A program made the translations under genes and the position numbers. Shown here in pieces: positions 1-7,745 of a DNA stretch of 36,717 nt (positions are counted from its first letter, which is position 1; each line of letters opens with the position of its first letter). The stretch lies in the NCBI GenBank assembly GCA_910578715.1, contig CAJTRL010000037.1:1-36717 (forward strand), read 5' to 3'. The stretch comes from an uncultured Lachnospiraceae bacterium (GTDB taxonomy: Bacteria > Bacillota > Clostridia > Lachnospirales > Lachnospiraceae). Below the pieces are notes generated by a model that saw nothing but the letters and a program-made list of their open reading frames with translations, was not told where the DNA came from and searched no databases.

Positions 1-34
1 ATGCTTGCATGAATTTGGCGACTGCCGCGAGGGT

Positions 35-66
35 GAAATACCCCGTAGCTTGCTGTGGGGTATTTC
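35..66. repeat. Strong GC-rich hairpin near window start
   Basis: Bases 35-44 (GAAATACCCC) pair perfectly with 57-66 (GGGGTATTTC). The intervening bases continue the stem with two G-U pairs and a two-base loop, so nearly all 32 bases can fold into one hairpin. No T-run follows on the + strand, so it is not a classical terminator for a gene entering from the left. It could be the end of an upstream transcription unit, a REP-like dispersed palindrome, or an RNA processing site. No gene is seen in bases 1-163. Confidence 0.6.
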
Positions 67-103
67 GCTCCAAAAGACAGAACCCGGAGCAAATACATGC
101 CGC

Positions 104-132
104 TTGTTTTTCGTTGGTATGTCAACTATAAT
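104..132 (+). promoter_or_regulatory. Candidate sigma-A promoter for the first gene
   Basis: TTGTTT at 104-109 and a perfect TATAAT at 127-132 are separated by 17 bases. The -35 box is weak, but spacing and -10 are ideal. It sits about 30 bases upstream of the GTG start at 164. Confidence 0.55.
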
Positions 133-163
133 AAGACAGAAAGAAAAGGGCGGAGGATGAGGC

Positions 164-907
164 GTGAACCAGGAAGCATTCGAACAGGCCAAAGTAAAAG
201 TACTGTTAAAACAGCATGAGCCGCATGGATTTGGCACATTACAGGAAAAAACCGTACATGCGGTCATGAAATTATACTATGAACCGAATCTGGATTATCA
301 CGAAGTCCCAATCGAGGGATATATTGCGGATATCTATACAGGCAGCCGTATTATTGAGGTTCAGAATGGAAACTTCAGCCGTCTCCGGGATAAGCTGGGA
401 GCCTTTCTTCCCTTATATCCGGTCATGGTAGTTCTTCCGATTCCGCATTTCAGATGGCTGATTTACATGGATGAAGAGAGCGGGGAACTTTCCCCACGTC
501 GGAAATCTCCGGTAACAGGCAGCATTTACAGCGCTTTCCCGGAACTGTGCAAAATCAGGGAGTATCTGCTTCATCCCAACCTGTCCTTTGCTTTTCCGCT
601 CATCGACATGGACGAGTACCGCCTGATGCGTCGCCGGGGCCGGGGAAAGCGCAGACGAGGGAGCCGTTACGACAGGATGCCTTTGTCTTTATATGATGAA
701 ATTCTGTTAGAGAGGCCGGAAGATTTTATACAGGTTATTCCTTATGAACTGGAGGAGCCCTTTACCGTAAAGGAATTTGCAAAAGCGGCTCATATCGGAC
801 GCGAGCTCGCCCAGGTAACGCTGTACGTACTATATCATATGAATCTGGTACAACGTCCCGGTAAGCGAGGCCGTGAATATCTGTATGAAGTTGTGGAAAC
901 TGAATGA
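164..907 (+). CDS. Unrecognised protein; possible PD-(D/E)XK-like core plus C-terminal winged helix
   Basis: This 247-residue protein starts at GTG, chosen because GGAGG lies at 152-156, seven bases upstream. I do not recognise a named family. Residues 28-42 look like a helix containing Glu28. They are followed by a strand with Asp56 and a strand reading IIEVQ (Glu65, Gln67), the D-(x)n-E-x-K/Q arrangement of PD-(D/E)XK nuclease folds with Gln in place of Lys. A very basic stretch (about 154-168, rich in Arg) follows. The last 50 residues (from about 198) look like a winged helix: PFTVKEFAKAAHIG, then a helix, then a RPGKRGREYLYEV wing. Together this suggests a DNA- or RNA-binding protein, possibly a nuclease. 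It stands alone in front of parE, separated by a large inverted repeat. The fold assignment is inference from motif spacing only. Confidence 0.6.
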   Translation: MNQEAFEQAKVKVLLKQHEPHGFGTLQEKTVHAVMKLYYEPNLDYHEVPIEGYIADIYTGSRIIEVQNGNFSRLRDKLGAFLPLYPVMVVLPIPHFRWLIYMDEESGELSPRRKSPVTGSIYSAFPELCKIREYLLHPNLSFAFPLIDMDEYRLMRRRGRGKRRRGSRYDRMPLSLYDEILLERPEDFIQVIPYELEEPFTVKEFAKAAHIGRELAQVTLYVLYHMNLVQRPGKRGREYLYEVVETE

Positions 908-913
908 TTTTGC

Positions 914-1032
914 CTGTAAAGTGTCGGTTTGGCTGCCGCCCGGACAGAGCATCGTCCTCTGACGGAGGCCCTGTCCGGGCGGTAGCCGAATCATAGCCAT
1001 AAACGTATTTTTCCAAGTCTGCCACTTTACAG
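914..1032. repeat. Nested inverted repeat between the first gene and parE
   Basis: The outer arms are CTGTAAAGTG (914-923) and its exact reverse complement at 1023-1032. Inside, 931-947 pairs with 971-987 (17 bp, one G-U), and the stem can extend to 926/992. A smaller CGTC/GACG hairpin (953-956 with 961-964) lies within the loop. No T-run follows. The stem may end transcription of the first gene or be a small non-coding repeat element. The 3' arm also carries the likely -35 box of parE. Confidence 0.7.
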
Positions 1033-1055
1033 AGATTGGAAATTCATGATAAAAT
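1026..1055 (+). promoter_or_regulatory. Candidate sigma-A promoter for parE
   Basis: TTTACA (1026-1031) and TAAAAT (1050-1055) are separated by 18 bases, each box one base from consensus. The -35 lies in the distal arm of the inverted repeat. The leader to the parE start would be about 120 bases. Confidence 0.5.
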
Positions 1056-1181
1056 ATTCGGGAATGTTGTTCGGCTTTTGCTTATGCGGAAAGGCGGAAC
1101 AAAGCGATGATGTCTGTGATAACTATCGCAGCCAGGGAAAAAGCACACATTGCAGACAGAGAGAAAGGCATGGTTATTTCC

Positions 1182-3104
1182 ATGGGGAAAGAAAATAAAT
1201 ATGATGCTTCCAGCATTGCCGTGCTGGAAGGGCTGGAAGCGGTCAGAGTCAGGCCGGGCATGTATATCGGAAGCGTTTCGACAAAAGGCCTGAACCATTT
1301 AATTTATGAAATCGTGGACAATGCGGTGGACGAGCATCTTGCGGGCTACTGCAATACCATTTATGTGACGCTGAATGCGGACGGTTCCGCCACCGTGGAA
1401 GACGATGGCCGTGGGATTCCTGTCGGCATGCACGAAAAGGGAATGAGCGCGGAGCGTCTCGTTTTTACGACGCTTCATGCGGGCGGTAAATTCGATAACG
1501 AAGCCTATAAGACGAGCGGCGGTCTGCACGGCGTTGGTTCCTCGGTCGTAAACGCGCTGTCCACCTGGCTTCATGTCCAGGTTAAAACGGATGGATTTAT
1601 ATATGAGGATAAATACGAACGCGGCATTCCGGTTCTGGAATTAAAAGACGGTCTTCTTCCCGTTATCGGCAAGACGAAAGCGACCGGAACGAAAATCAGC
1701 TTTCTGCCGGACGACACCATTTTTGACAAGACATGGTTCAAAGAGGATGATGTGAAGAGCCGTCTGCATGAGACGGCCTATCTCAATCCCAGTCTGACCA
1801 TAATTTTTGAGGACAGAAGAAAAGAAGAAACAGAGCATATCGAATTTCACGAGCCGGAGGGCATTATCGGCTTCATCAAAGATATGAACAAATCGAGGGA
1901 AACGATTCACGACGTCATTTATTTTCAGGGGGAATCGGAAGGCATCCAGGTGGAGGTCGCTTTTCAGTATGTAAATGAGTTTCATGAAAATGTGCTCGGC
2001 TTCTGCAACAATATCTATAACGCGGAAGGCGGAACCCATCTGACCGGTTTTAAGACGATGTTTACCAACGTCATCAATACCTATGCAAGAGGGCTCAATA
2101 TCCTGAAAGAAAAGGACATCAACTTTACGGGTGCCGACGTCAGGAACGGTATGACGGCGGTCGTTTCCATCAAGCACCCGGACCCCCGGTTTGAAGGACA
2201 GACGAAGACGAAGCTGGACAACCAGGATGCGGCCAAGAGCGTCAGCAAGGTGACGGGAGATGAAATTGTCCGGTATTTCGACCGGAATCTGGAGACATTA
2301 AAAAGCATTATCGGCTGTGCGGAAAAGGCGGCCAAAATACGGAAGGCGGAAGAGAAGGCCCGTACAAACATGCTGACAAAGCAGAAGTTTTCCTTCGATT
2401 CCAACGGAAAACTGGCGAACTGCGAGTCCAAAGACCCCTCCAAATGCGAAATCTTTATCGTGGAAGGAGATTCGGCGGGCGGCAGCGCCAAAACCGCAAG
2501 AAACCGGATGTTTCAGGCGATTCTGCCAATCCGCGGCAAGATTTTGAATGTGGAAAAGGCGAGTATCGACAAAATTTTGGCCAATGCGGAAATCAAGACG
2601 ATGATTAACGCTTTCGGCTGTGGGTTTTCCGAAGGATACGGAAATGATTTCGACATTTCCAAACTGCGCTATGATAAAATCATCATCATGGCCGATGCCG
2701 ATGTGGACGGCGCCCATATTTCCAATCTGCTCCTAACTTTATTCTATCGTTTTATGCCGGAGCTGATTTTCGAGGGACATGTCTATATTGCGATGCCGCC
2801 GCTTTACAAGGCGATGCCGTCAAAGGGAAAAGAAGAATATTTATATGACGATAAAGCACTGGAAAAATACCGGAAACGGCATAAAGGGCCGTTTACCTTA
2901 CAGCGTTACAAAGGTCTGGGCGAGATGGACGCGGAACAGTTGTGGGAGACGACGCTGGACCCGGAAACAAGAATGTTAAAACTGGTGGAAATCGAGGACG
3001 CCCGTATGGCATCGGAGATTACGGAAATGCTGATGGGTACGGAAGTGCCGCCGCGTAAGGAATTTATTTACCGGCATGCGAAAGAGGCGGAGCTGGATGT
3101 CTGA
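1182..3104 (+). CDS. parE: DNA topoisomerase IV subunit B (GyrB/ParE family)
   Basis: ATPase subunit of a type IIA topoisomerase, 640 residues, acting with the parC product downstream to decatenate and relax DNA. The GHKL ATPase domain is clear (DNAVDEHLAGY, DDGRGIPVG, GGLHGVGSSVVNALS). The transducer domain follows, then the TOPRIM domain with EGDSAGGSAK and the metal-binding DADVDGAH. The C-terminal PxRKEFI motif is present. Start 1182 was chosen because the protein then begins MGKENKYDASSI, as family members do. AGAAAGG at 1162-1168 is the likely ribosome site, and an in-frame ATG at 1170 is too close to it. GyrB and ParE are hard to tell apart alone. The ParE call rests on the adjacent A subunit lacking a GyrA box and on the absence of dnaA/recF neighbours. 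Confidence 0.9.
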   Translation: MGKENKYDASSIAVLEGLEAVRVRPGMYIGSVSTKGLNHLIYEIVDNAVDEHLAGYCNTIYVTLNADGSATVEDDGRGIPVGMHEKGMSAERLVFTTLHAGGKFDNEAYKTSGGLHGVGSSVVNALSTWLHVQVKTDGFIYEDKYERGIPVLELKDGLLPVIGKTKATGTKISFLPDDTIFDKTWFKEDDVKSRLHETAYLNPSLTIIFEDRRKEETEHIEFHEPEGIIGFIKDMNKSRETIHDVIYFQGESEGIQVEVAFQYVNEFHENVLGFCNNIYNAEGGTHLTGFKTMFTNVINTYARGLNILKEKDINFTGADVRNGMTAVVSIKHPDPRFEGQTKTKLDNQDAAKSVSKVTGDEIVRYFDRNLETLKSIIGCAEKAAKIRKAEEKARTNMLTKQKFSFDSNGKLANCESKDPSKCEIFIVEGDSAGGSAKTARNRMFQAILPIRGKILNVEKASIDKILANAEIKTMINAFGCGFSEGYGNDFDISKLRYDKIIIMADADVDGAHISNLLLTLFYRFMPELIFEGHVYIAMPPLYKAMPSKGKEEYLYDDKALEKYRKRHKGPFTLQRYKGLGEMDAEQLWETTLDPETRMLKLVEIEDARMASEITEMLMGTEVPPRKEFIYRHAKEAELDV

Positions 3105-3642
3105 CGGAAGAAAAAACCGCGGAAAAAAGTCTGCCAAATGGATTCTGCTGGCAGTTTGTGCCGCACTTTCTCCTGTGATTGGTATTTTGCTGGATGTTTT
3201 TGTCTTATTTCCGCCGGATGCGGACGCGCATGGACACGGGCTGCCTGTTTTTTCCATTTTATTGCCATTGTTCGTTGGATTTACGACGGTTATCGTCCTT
3301 TTGATAACGGCGGTCAGTGCAGTATGGAAAGCAGCATTGGCGCGGGGAAAACACTACGAATACATAAAATCCTTTTGGAAATACAATCATTTCCCAAATC
3401 CTGTCATGACGTTTCATGAGATTGACCTGGATGCCGGCAGATGCGGTATCAGGTGTATCGAAATTTATGGAGACGGGCATGTGGAATGTCTGGTGAACAA
3501 AGGGGTCTATGCACCGGTTCCTACGGCGGACGCTATCAATGCCATGCCTGATTATACGGCGTATATTATCACCGGACAGGAATTTGAAGACATGTGGAAT
3601 GGACGAAGTGATGTGAGGGAGCAGTTTTATCATGGAAGATAA
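3097..3642 (+). CDS. Two-TM membrane protein with a soluble DUF6881-like domain, inserted between parE and parC
   Basis: A 181-residue protein. The start at 3097 overlaps the parE stop by 8 bases, with a purine-rich ribosome site (GAGGCGGAG) just upstream, so translation is probably coupled. An earlier in-frame ATG at 3076 lies deeper inside parE. Residues about 13-38 and 50-75 are hydrophobic and probably span the membrane. The rest is soluble, beginning KHYEYIKSFWKYNHFPNP and ending ITGQEFEDMWN. From memory, the pattern (YI...W.H....P...EID......R.IE.Y.DG....., ending in F...W) resembles DUF6881, a domain of unknown function, but I could not check this. The gene ends 11 bases into parC, so all three genes are one transcription unit. 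Its role, and any link to topoisomerase function, are unknown. Confidence 0.75.
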   Translation: MSDGRKNRGKKSAKWILLAVCAALSPVIGILLDVFVLFPPDADAHGHGLPVFSILLPLFVGFTTVIVLLITAVSAVWKAALARGKHYEYIKSFWKYNHFPNPVMTFHEIDLDAGRCGIRCIEIYGDGHVECLVNKGVYAPVPTADAINAMPDYTAYIITGQEFEDMWNGRSDVREQFYHGR

Positions 3643-5872
3643 CAGAATTATCAAAACCGAATATTCCGAGGTCATGCAGAAATCTTTTATCGATTATGCG
3701 ATGAGCGTCATCATAGCCAGAGCGCTTCCCGACGTGCGCGACGGACTCAAACCCGTACAGCGGCGGACGCTTTACGATATGTATGAGCTGGGCATCCGCT
3801 ACGACAGGCCCTATCGTAAATCAGCCCGTATCGTCGGCGATACGATGGGTAAATATCATCCCCACGGTGACAGTTCCATCTACGATGCGCTCGTCGTCAT
3901 GACACAGGATTTCAAGAAAGGGCTGCCCCTGATTGACGGGCATGGAAATTTCGGGAATATCGAAGGCGACGGCGCGGCTGCAATGCGTTATACGGAGGCG
4001 CGGCTGGAAAAGATTACCCAGGAAGCATTTCTTGCCGATTTGGATAAGGATGTGGTCGATTTTGTGCCCAATTTCGACGAAACGGAGAAAGAACCGGACG
4101 TTCTCCCTGTCAAAATTCCCAATCTGCTCATCAACGGTTCGGAAGGAATCGCGGTCGGCATGGCGACCAATATTCCGCCCCATAACCTGGTGGAAGTTAT
4201 TAATGCGATGAAGGCATATATGCTGGATGAAAATATCACGACAAGGGAGCTGATGCGTTACGTCAAAGGCCCGGATTTCCCGACGGGCGGCATTGTCATT
4301 AATCAGGATGAGCTGCTGCAAATCTATGAGACCGGAACCGGGAAAATACGAATCCGCGGTAAAGTAGAGGTGGAAAAGGCCAAAGGCGGCAGAGTAAACC
4401 TTGTCATCACCGAAATTCCCTATACGATGATTGGCTCCTATATCGGCAAATTTCTGCTGGATGTGGCTGCCCTTGCGGAAACAAAGAAAACACAGGACAT
4501 CGTCGATATTACGAACCAGTCTTCCAAAGAAGGCATCCGCATCGTCATCGAACTGCGCAAAGACGCGGATGTAGAAAACTTTACGAACATGCTTTATAAA
4601 AAGACGAAGCTGGAAGATACCTTCGGCGTCAACATGCTCGCCATTGCGGACGGGAAGCCGGAAACCATGGGCTTAAAGCAGATTTTAAAGGCCAACGTGG
4701 ATTTTCAGTATGAGGTTGCCACGCGGAAATACCAGAATCTGCTGGCAAAAGAACTGGATAAAAAGGAAATCCAGGAGGGCCTTATCAAGGCGTGCAATGT
4801 CATCGACCTGATTATCGAAATTCTCCGCGGTTCCAAAGACCGGAACATGGCCAAAGCCTGTCTGGTGGAAGGAAAGACGGATGGTATCAAATTCCGCTCC
4901 AAAGAATCCAAAATCATGGCGGCACAGCTGATGTTCTCCGAAAAACAGGCCAACGCAATTCTGGAGATGCGGCTGTATAAATTAATCGGCCTGGAAATCG
5001 AAGCCCTGATTAACGACCACGAAGAGACAATGGCGAATATCTACCGTTATGAAGATATTCTGGCAAGACGGGATTCCATGGCACAGGTCATCATCAATGA
5101 ACTGGACGAAATCAAGTCGGCCTATGGGAGGCGCAGAAGAACGGAAATCACCAACGCACAGGAAGCGGTTTATGTGGAAAAGAAAGTGGAAGAGATGGAT
5201 ATCGTCTTCCTGATGGACCGTTTCGGGTATGCGAGAACAATAGATTTACAGACCTATGAGCGGAACAAAGAGACCGTCCATGCGGAAAACAAATATGTAT
5301 TCCAGTGCAAAAATACGGGAAAAATCTGTATTTTTACCAACACGGGGCAGCTCCATACCATCAAGGCATCGGACTTGCCGTTTGGAAAATTCCGGGACAA
5401 AGGCGTTCCGGTTGATAATGTGAGCAACTATGACTCTGCAAGAGAAGCAATCATCTATGCCGCGAGTCAGACGGATTTAAACTTGTATCGCGTGATTTTT
5501 GCAACAAAACTTGCAATGTTAAAGGTCGTTGACGGCGGCGAGTTCGACGTGACCAAACGGACGGTGGCGGCGACCAAACTTCAGGAAGGCGACGAAGTGC
5601 TAAGCGTCGTGACGCTGAAGGAACAGTACAATATCATTTTGCAGTCGCAGAACGGCTATTTTCTCCGTTTTGCGGTGGAAGAAATTCCGGAGAAAAAGAA
5701 AGGCGCCGTCGGCGTGCGCGGTATGAAACTCGGCGCGGGAGACTGCCTGGAAGCCGTTCACTATACCCGTCTGCTGGATAACAGCGTCATAGAATATAAA
5801 GGGAAAGAAATCGAACTGAACAGACTGAAACAGGGAAGCCGGGACAGCAAAGGCGTAAAAGTGCGCGTATAA
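3632..5872 (+). CDS. parC: DNA topoisomerase IV subunit A (GyrA/ParC family)
   Basis: DNA-cleaving subunit, 746 residues. The winged-helix cleavage domain shows PVQRRTLYDMYELG (about 41-54) and the active-site Tyr120 in AAAMRYTEARL. The quinolone-contact region reads HPHGDSSIYD with Ser81 and Asp85, the residues found in drug-sensitive enzymes. A coiled-coil tower follows, then a C-terminal beta-pinwheel from about residue 515. The first blade (GYARTIDLQTYER...) lacks a QRRGGKG-type GyrA box, which supports topoisomerase IV rather than gyrase. A later blade keeps KKKGAVGVRGMKL. The start overlaps the upstream small gene by 11 bases, and GAGGGAG lies 5' of it. Confidence 0.9.
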   Translation: MEDNRIIKTEYSEVMQKSFIDYAMSVIIARALPDVRDGLKPVQRRTLYDMYELGIRYDRPYRKSARIVGDTMGKYHPHGDSSIYDALVVMTQDFKKGLPLIDGHGNFGNIEGDGAAAMRYTEARLEKITQEAFLADLDKDVVDFVPNFDETEKEPDVLPVKIPNLLINGSEGIAVGMATNIPPHNLVEVINAMKAYMLDENITTRELMRYVKGPDFPTGGIVINQDELLQIYETGTGKIRIRGKVEVEKAKGGRVNLVITEIPYTMIGSYIGKFLLDVAALAETKKTQDIVDITNQSSKEGIRIVIELRKDADVENFTNMLYKKTKLEDTFGVNMLAIADGKPETMGLKQILKANVDFQYEVATRKYQNLLAKELDKKEIQEGLIKACNVIDLIIEILRGSKDRNMAKACLVEGKTDGIKFRSKESKIMAAQLMFSEKQANAILEMRLYKLIGLEIEALINDHEETMANIYRYEDILARRDSMAQVIINELDEIKSAYGRRRRTEITNAQEAVYVEKKVEEMDIVFLMDRFGYARTIDLQTYERNKETVHAENKYVFQCKNTGKICIFTNTGQLHTIKASDLPFGKFRDKGVPVDNVSNYDSAREAIIYAASQTDLNLYRVIFATKLAMLKVVDGGEFDVTKRTVAATKLQEGDEVLSVVTLKEQYNIILQSQNGYFLRFAVEEIPEKKKGAVGVRGMKLGAGDCLEAVHYTRLLDNSVIEYKGKEIELNRLKQGSRDSKGVKVRV

Positions 5873-5920
5873 AAAAGTGTGTATCATAATTGCAGACGAA
5901 AAGAAAGGCATGGTTAAGAT

Positions 5921-6469
5921 ATGCGGGTAATTGCAGGAAAAGCGAGGAGTCTGAAACTGAAAACACCGGAAGGACTGGAAACGAGACCGACCACCGACCG
6001 GATAAAGGAAACGTTGTTCAATATGTTACAGCCATATCTGCCGGACAGTATTTTTATCGACCTGTTCAGCGGAAGCGGGGGAATTGGCATAGAGGCCTTA
6101 AGCAGAGGCGCGAAGCACGCTTATTTTGTGGAAAACAATAAAAATGCCCTCGCCTGTATCCAGGAAAATCTGAGATTTACCAGACTGGCGGAAGACGCAA
6201 CGGTTCTGAAACAAGACGTGCTCAGCGCGCTTTACGGCATTCACGAAAAAGAGGCGGATGTGATTTTTCTGGACCCGCCTTATGAACTGGGATATGAGGA
6301 GCAGACGCTTACACTCCTTGCCGGGCTAAGCTATGTAACCCCCGATACGCTGATTGTCGTGGAGGCTCTGAAGAAAACGGATTTTTCTTATGCGGAAGAA
6401 CTCGGCTTTGCTATAACAAAAGAGAAATGTTATAAGTCGAATAAACATGTTTTTCTGCAAAAAAGATGA
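5921..6469 (+). CDS. rsmD: 16S rRNA (guanine966-N2)-methyltransferase RsmD
   Basis: An S-adenosylmethionine-dependent methyltransferase that modifies G966 of 16S rRNA during 30S assembly; 182 residues, the usual family length. The N-terminal MRVIAGKARSLKLKTP and RPTTDRIKETLFN segments are diagnostic. The SAM site is DLFSGSGGIGIEALSRGA, and the catalytic motif DPPY lies at about residue 117. It follows parC by 48 bases and precedes coaD, the order seen in many Clostridia. AGAAAGG lies 12 bases before the ATG. Confidence 0.93.
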   Translation: MRVIAGKARSLKLKTPEGLETRPTTDRIKETLFNMLQPYLPDSIFIDLFSGSGGIGIEALSRGAKHAYFVENNKNALACIQENLRFTRLAEDATVLKQDVLSALYGIHEKEADVIFLDPPYELGYEEQTLTLLAGLSYVTPDTLIVVEALKKTDFSYAEELGFAITKEKCYKSNKHVFLQKR

Positions 6470-6522
6470 TTTCTGAAAAAATAATTTTATTTTTTTAAAG
6501 ACATTTCAGACAAAGTGATTTA

Positions 6523-6531
6523 TGATATAAT
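6523..6531 (+). promoter_or_regulatory. Candidate extended -10 promoter for coaD
   Basis: TG at 6523-6524, one base, then a perfect TATAAT (6526-6531) form an extended -10. The -35 region (TTTCAG near 6504) is poor, as is common for extended -10 promoters. The surrounding 100 bases are markedly AT-rich. It lies about 50 bases upstream of the coaD ATG. Confidence 0.5.
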
Positions 6532-6580
6532 TATATCGTAAAAAGCCGATATTTAAATTTTTCAAAGTGGAGAAACTACA

Positions 6581-7069
6581 ATGAGAGCAGCCATATATCC
6601 GGGAAGTTTTGACCCGGTAACCTTCGGTCATCTTGATGTTATCAAAAGAGCCGCCGAAATTTTTGATGAATTAACGGTAAGTGTGTTGAATAATAAAATA
6701 AAGACTCCATTGTTTTCTGTGGAAGAACGTGTTAAGATATTGGAAGAGGCGACGAAAAATATACCGAATGTCAAGGTGGATTCTTTCAGCGGCCTTTTAA
6801 TTGATTATGCGAAGCGCAAAGGCGTTCATGTAGCGATTCGGGGCCTTCGCGCGATTACGGATTTTGAATACGAACTGCAGATAGCGCAGACAAACCGCAA
6901 ACTTTCGGGCGGGGAACTGGACACGATGTTTCTGACAACGAGTTTGGAATACGCCTATTTAAGCTCTTCCAGCATTAAGGAAATTGCCAGCTTTAATGGC
7001 GATATTTCCCAGTGCGTTCCGGAATTTGTTGGGAAACTGGTCTACGAAAAATATGGTTATAACAGATAG
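6581..7069 (+). CDS. coaD: Phosphopantetheine adenylyltransferase
   Basis: Transfers AMP from ATP to 4'-phosphopantetheine, the penultimate step of coenzyme A synthesis, in the cytoplasm. The 162-residue length is typical. It opens with the nucleotidyltransferase signature YPGSFDPVTFGHLDVIKRA, containing the T/HxGH-type motif. It has the family segments RGLRAITDFEYELQIAQ and, near the end, SSSSIKEIASFNGD with the ISSS/R-type ATP-contact motif. It follows rsmD and probably has its own promoter in the AT-rich gap upstream. The next gene starts within 40 bases. Confidence 0.96.
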   Translation: MRAAIYPGSFDPVTFGHLDVIKRAAEIFDELTVSVLNNKIKTPLFSVEERVKILEEATKNIPNVKVDSFSGLLIDYAKRKGVHVAIRGLRAITDFEYELQIAQTNRKLSGGELDTMFLTTSLEYAYLSSSSIKEIASFNGDISQCVPEFVGKLVYEKYGYNR

Positions 7070-7073
7070 GAGC

Positions 7074-7105
7074 AATTCGCGCGCTGAGAAAGGAATATGG
7101 TTATA
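7074..7105 (+). repeat. 32-bp dispersed repeat, copy 1
   Basis: These 32 bases in the gap after coaD match 16706-16737 with three differences. Both read AATTCGCGCGCTNAGAAAGG and then end in ATGGTTATA. The copy contains the ribosome-binding site of the coiled-coil protein gene. Confidence 0.75.
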
Positions 7106-7108
7106 GAT

Positions 7109-7723
7109 ATGAGCAGCAGAATCGAACAGTTAATCGATGAAATCGAGGATTATATTGACGGGTGCAAATACCAGCCCCTTTCCAAGACGAATATCATTGT
7201 CAATAAAGAAGAAATCGACGAGCTACTGCGGGAACTCCGCATGAAAACGCCGGACGAAATCAAGCGGTATCAGAAGATTATTTCCAATAAGGAAGCAATT
7301 TTAAATGATGCGCGCAACAAGGCGGAAGCGCTGATTAATGATGCGACCGTACATACCAACGAGCTGATTAATGAACATGAAATCATGCAGCAGGCTTATG
7401 CACAGGCAAACGAGGTGGTGACTCTGGCAACCCATCAGGCCCAGGAAATTCTGGACAATGCCACGATAGAAGCCAACGGCGTCAGGGCGGCGGCCGTACA
7501 GTATCTGGACGATATGCTGGCAAGCCTTGAAAATCTGATGACAACGACGTTAAATTCCACGACGGCGCATTACGAAAGTTTCTTTAACACGATTAACAGC
7601 TATAATGAAGTCGTAAAAGCGAACCGGGCGGAGCTGATGCCTCAGAGCGTGGAAAAGCTGCTGAAAGAAGCGGATTATGATGATAAAGCGGAAGAATCGA
7701 TTAACCTGGATTTGGTACAGTAA
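7109..7723 (+). CDS. Coiled-coil protein (DivIVA/ATP synthase subunit-like), function unknown
   Basis: A 204-residue soluble protein without a signal or membrane segment. Most of it should be helical: a conserved head (MSSRIEQLIDEIEDYIDGCK, then an NKEEIDELLRELRMKTPDEI segment), then a long Ala/Glu/Asn-rich coiled coil (residues about 55-150), then an acidic tail. Database names such as 'ATPase' or 'subunit H-like' for proteins of this kind reflect coiled-coil similarity only. The pattern resembles short DivIVA-like proteins of cell envelope assembly, and the neighbouring amidase fits that loosely. Start 7109 was chosen over an in-frame ATG at 7097, which sits only two bases after AGAAAGGA. 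Confidence 0.8.
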   Translation: MSSRIEQLIDEIEDYIDGCKYQPLSKTNIIVNKEEIDELLRELRMKTPDEIKRYQKIISNKEAILNDARNKAEALINDATVHTNELINEHEIMQQAYAQANEVVTLATHQAQEILDNATIEANGVRAAAVQYLDDMLASLENLMTTTLNSTTAHYESFFNTINSYNEVVKANRAELMPQSVEKLLKEADYDDKAEESINLDLVQ

Positions 7724-7745
7724 AAGAAAGCGTATGATTACTGAT

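Noticed and set aside
4084..4096. LexA operator-like GAAC...GTTC in parC
   Set aside because: The half-sites are separated by five bases rather than four and lie deep inside the parC coding region.
1182..5872. Calling the pair DNA gyrase
   Set aside because: The A subunit lacks the GyrA box and the genes are not beside dnaA/recF; topoisomerase IV fits better, although single-subunit similarity is ambiguous.
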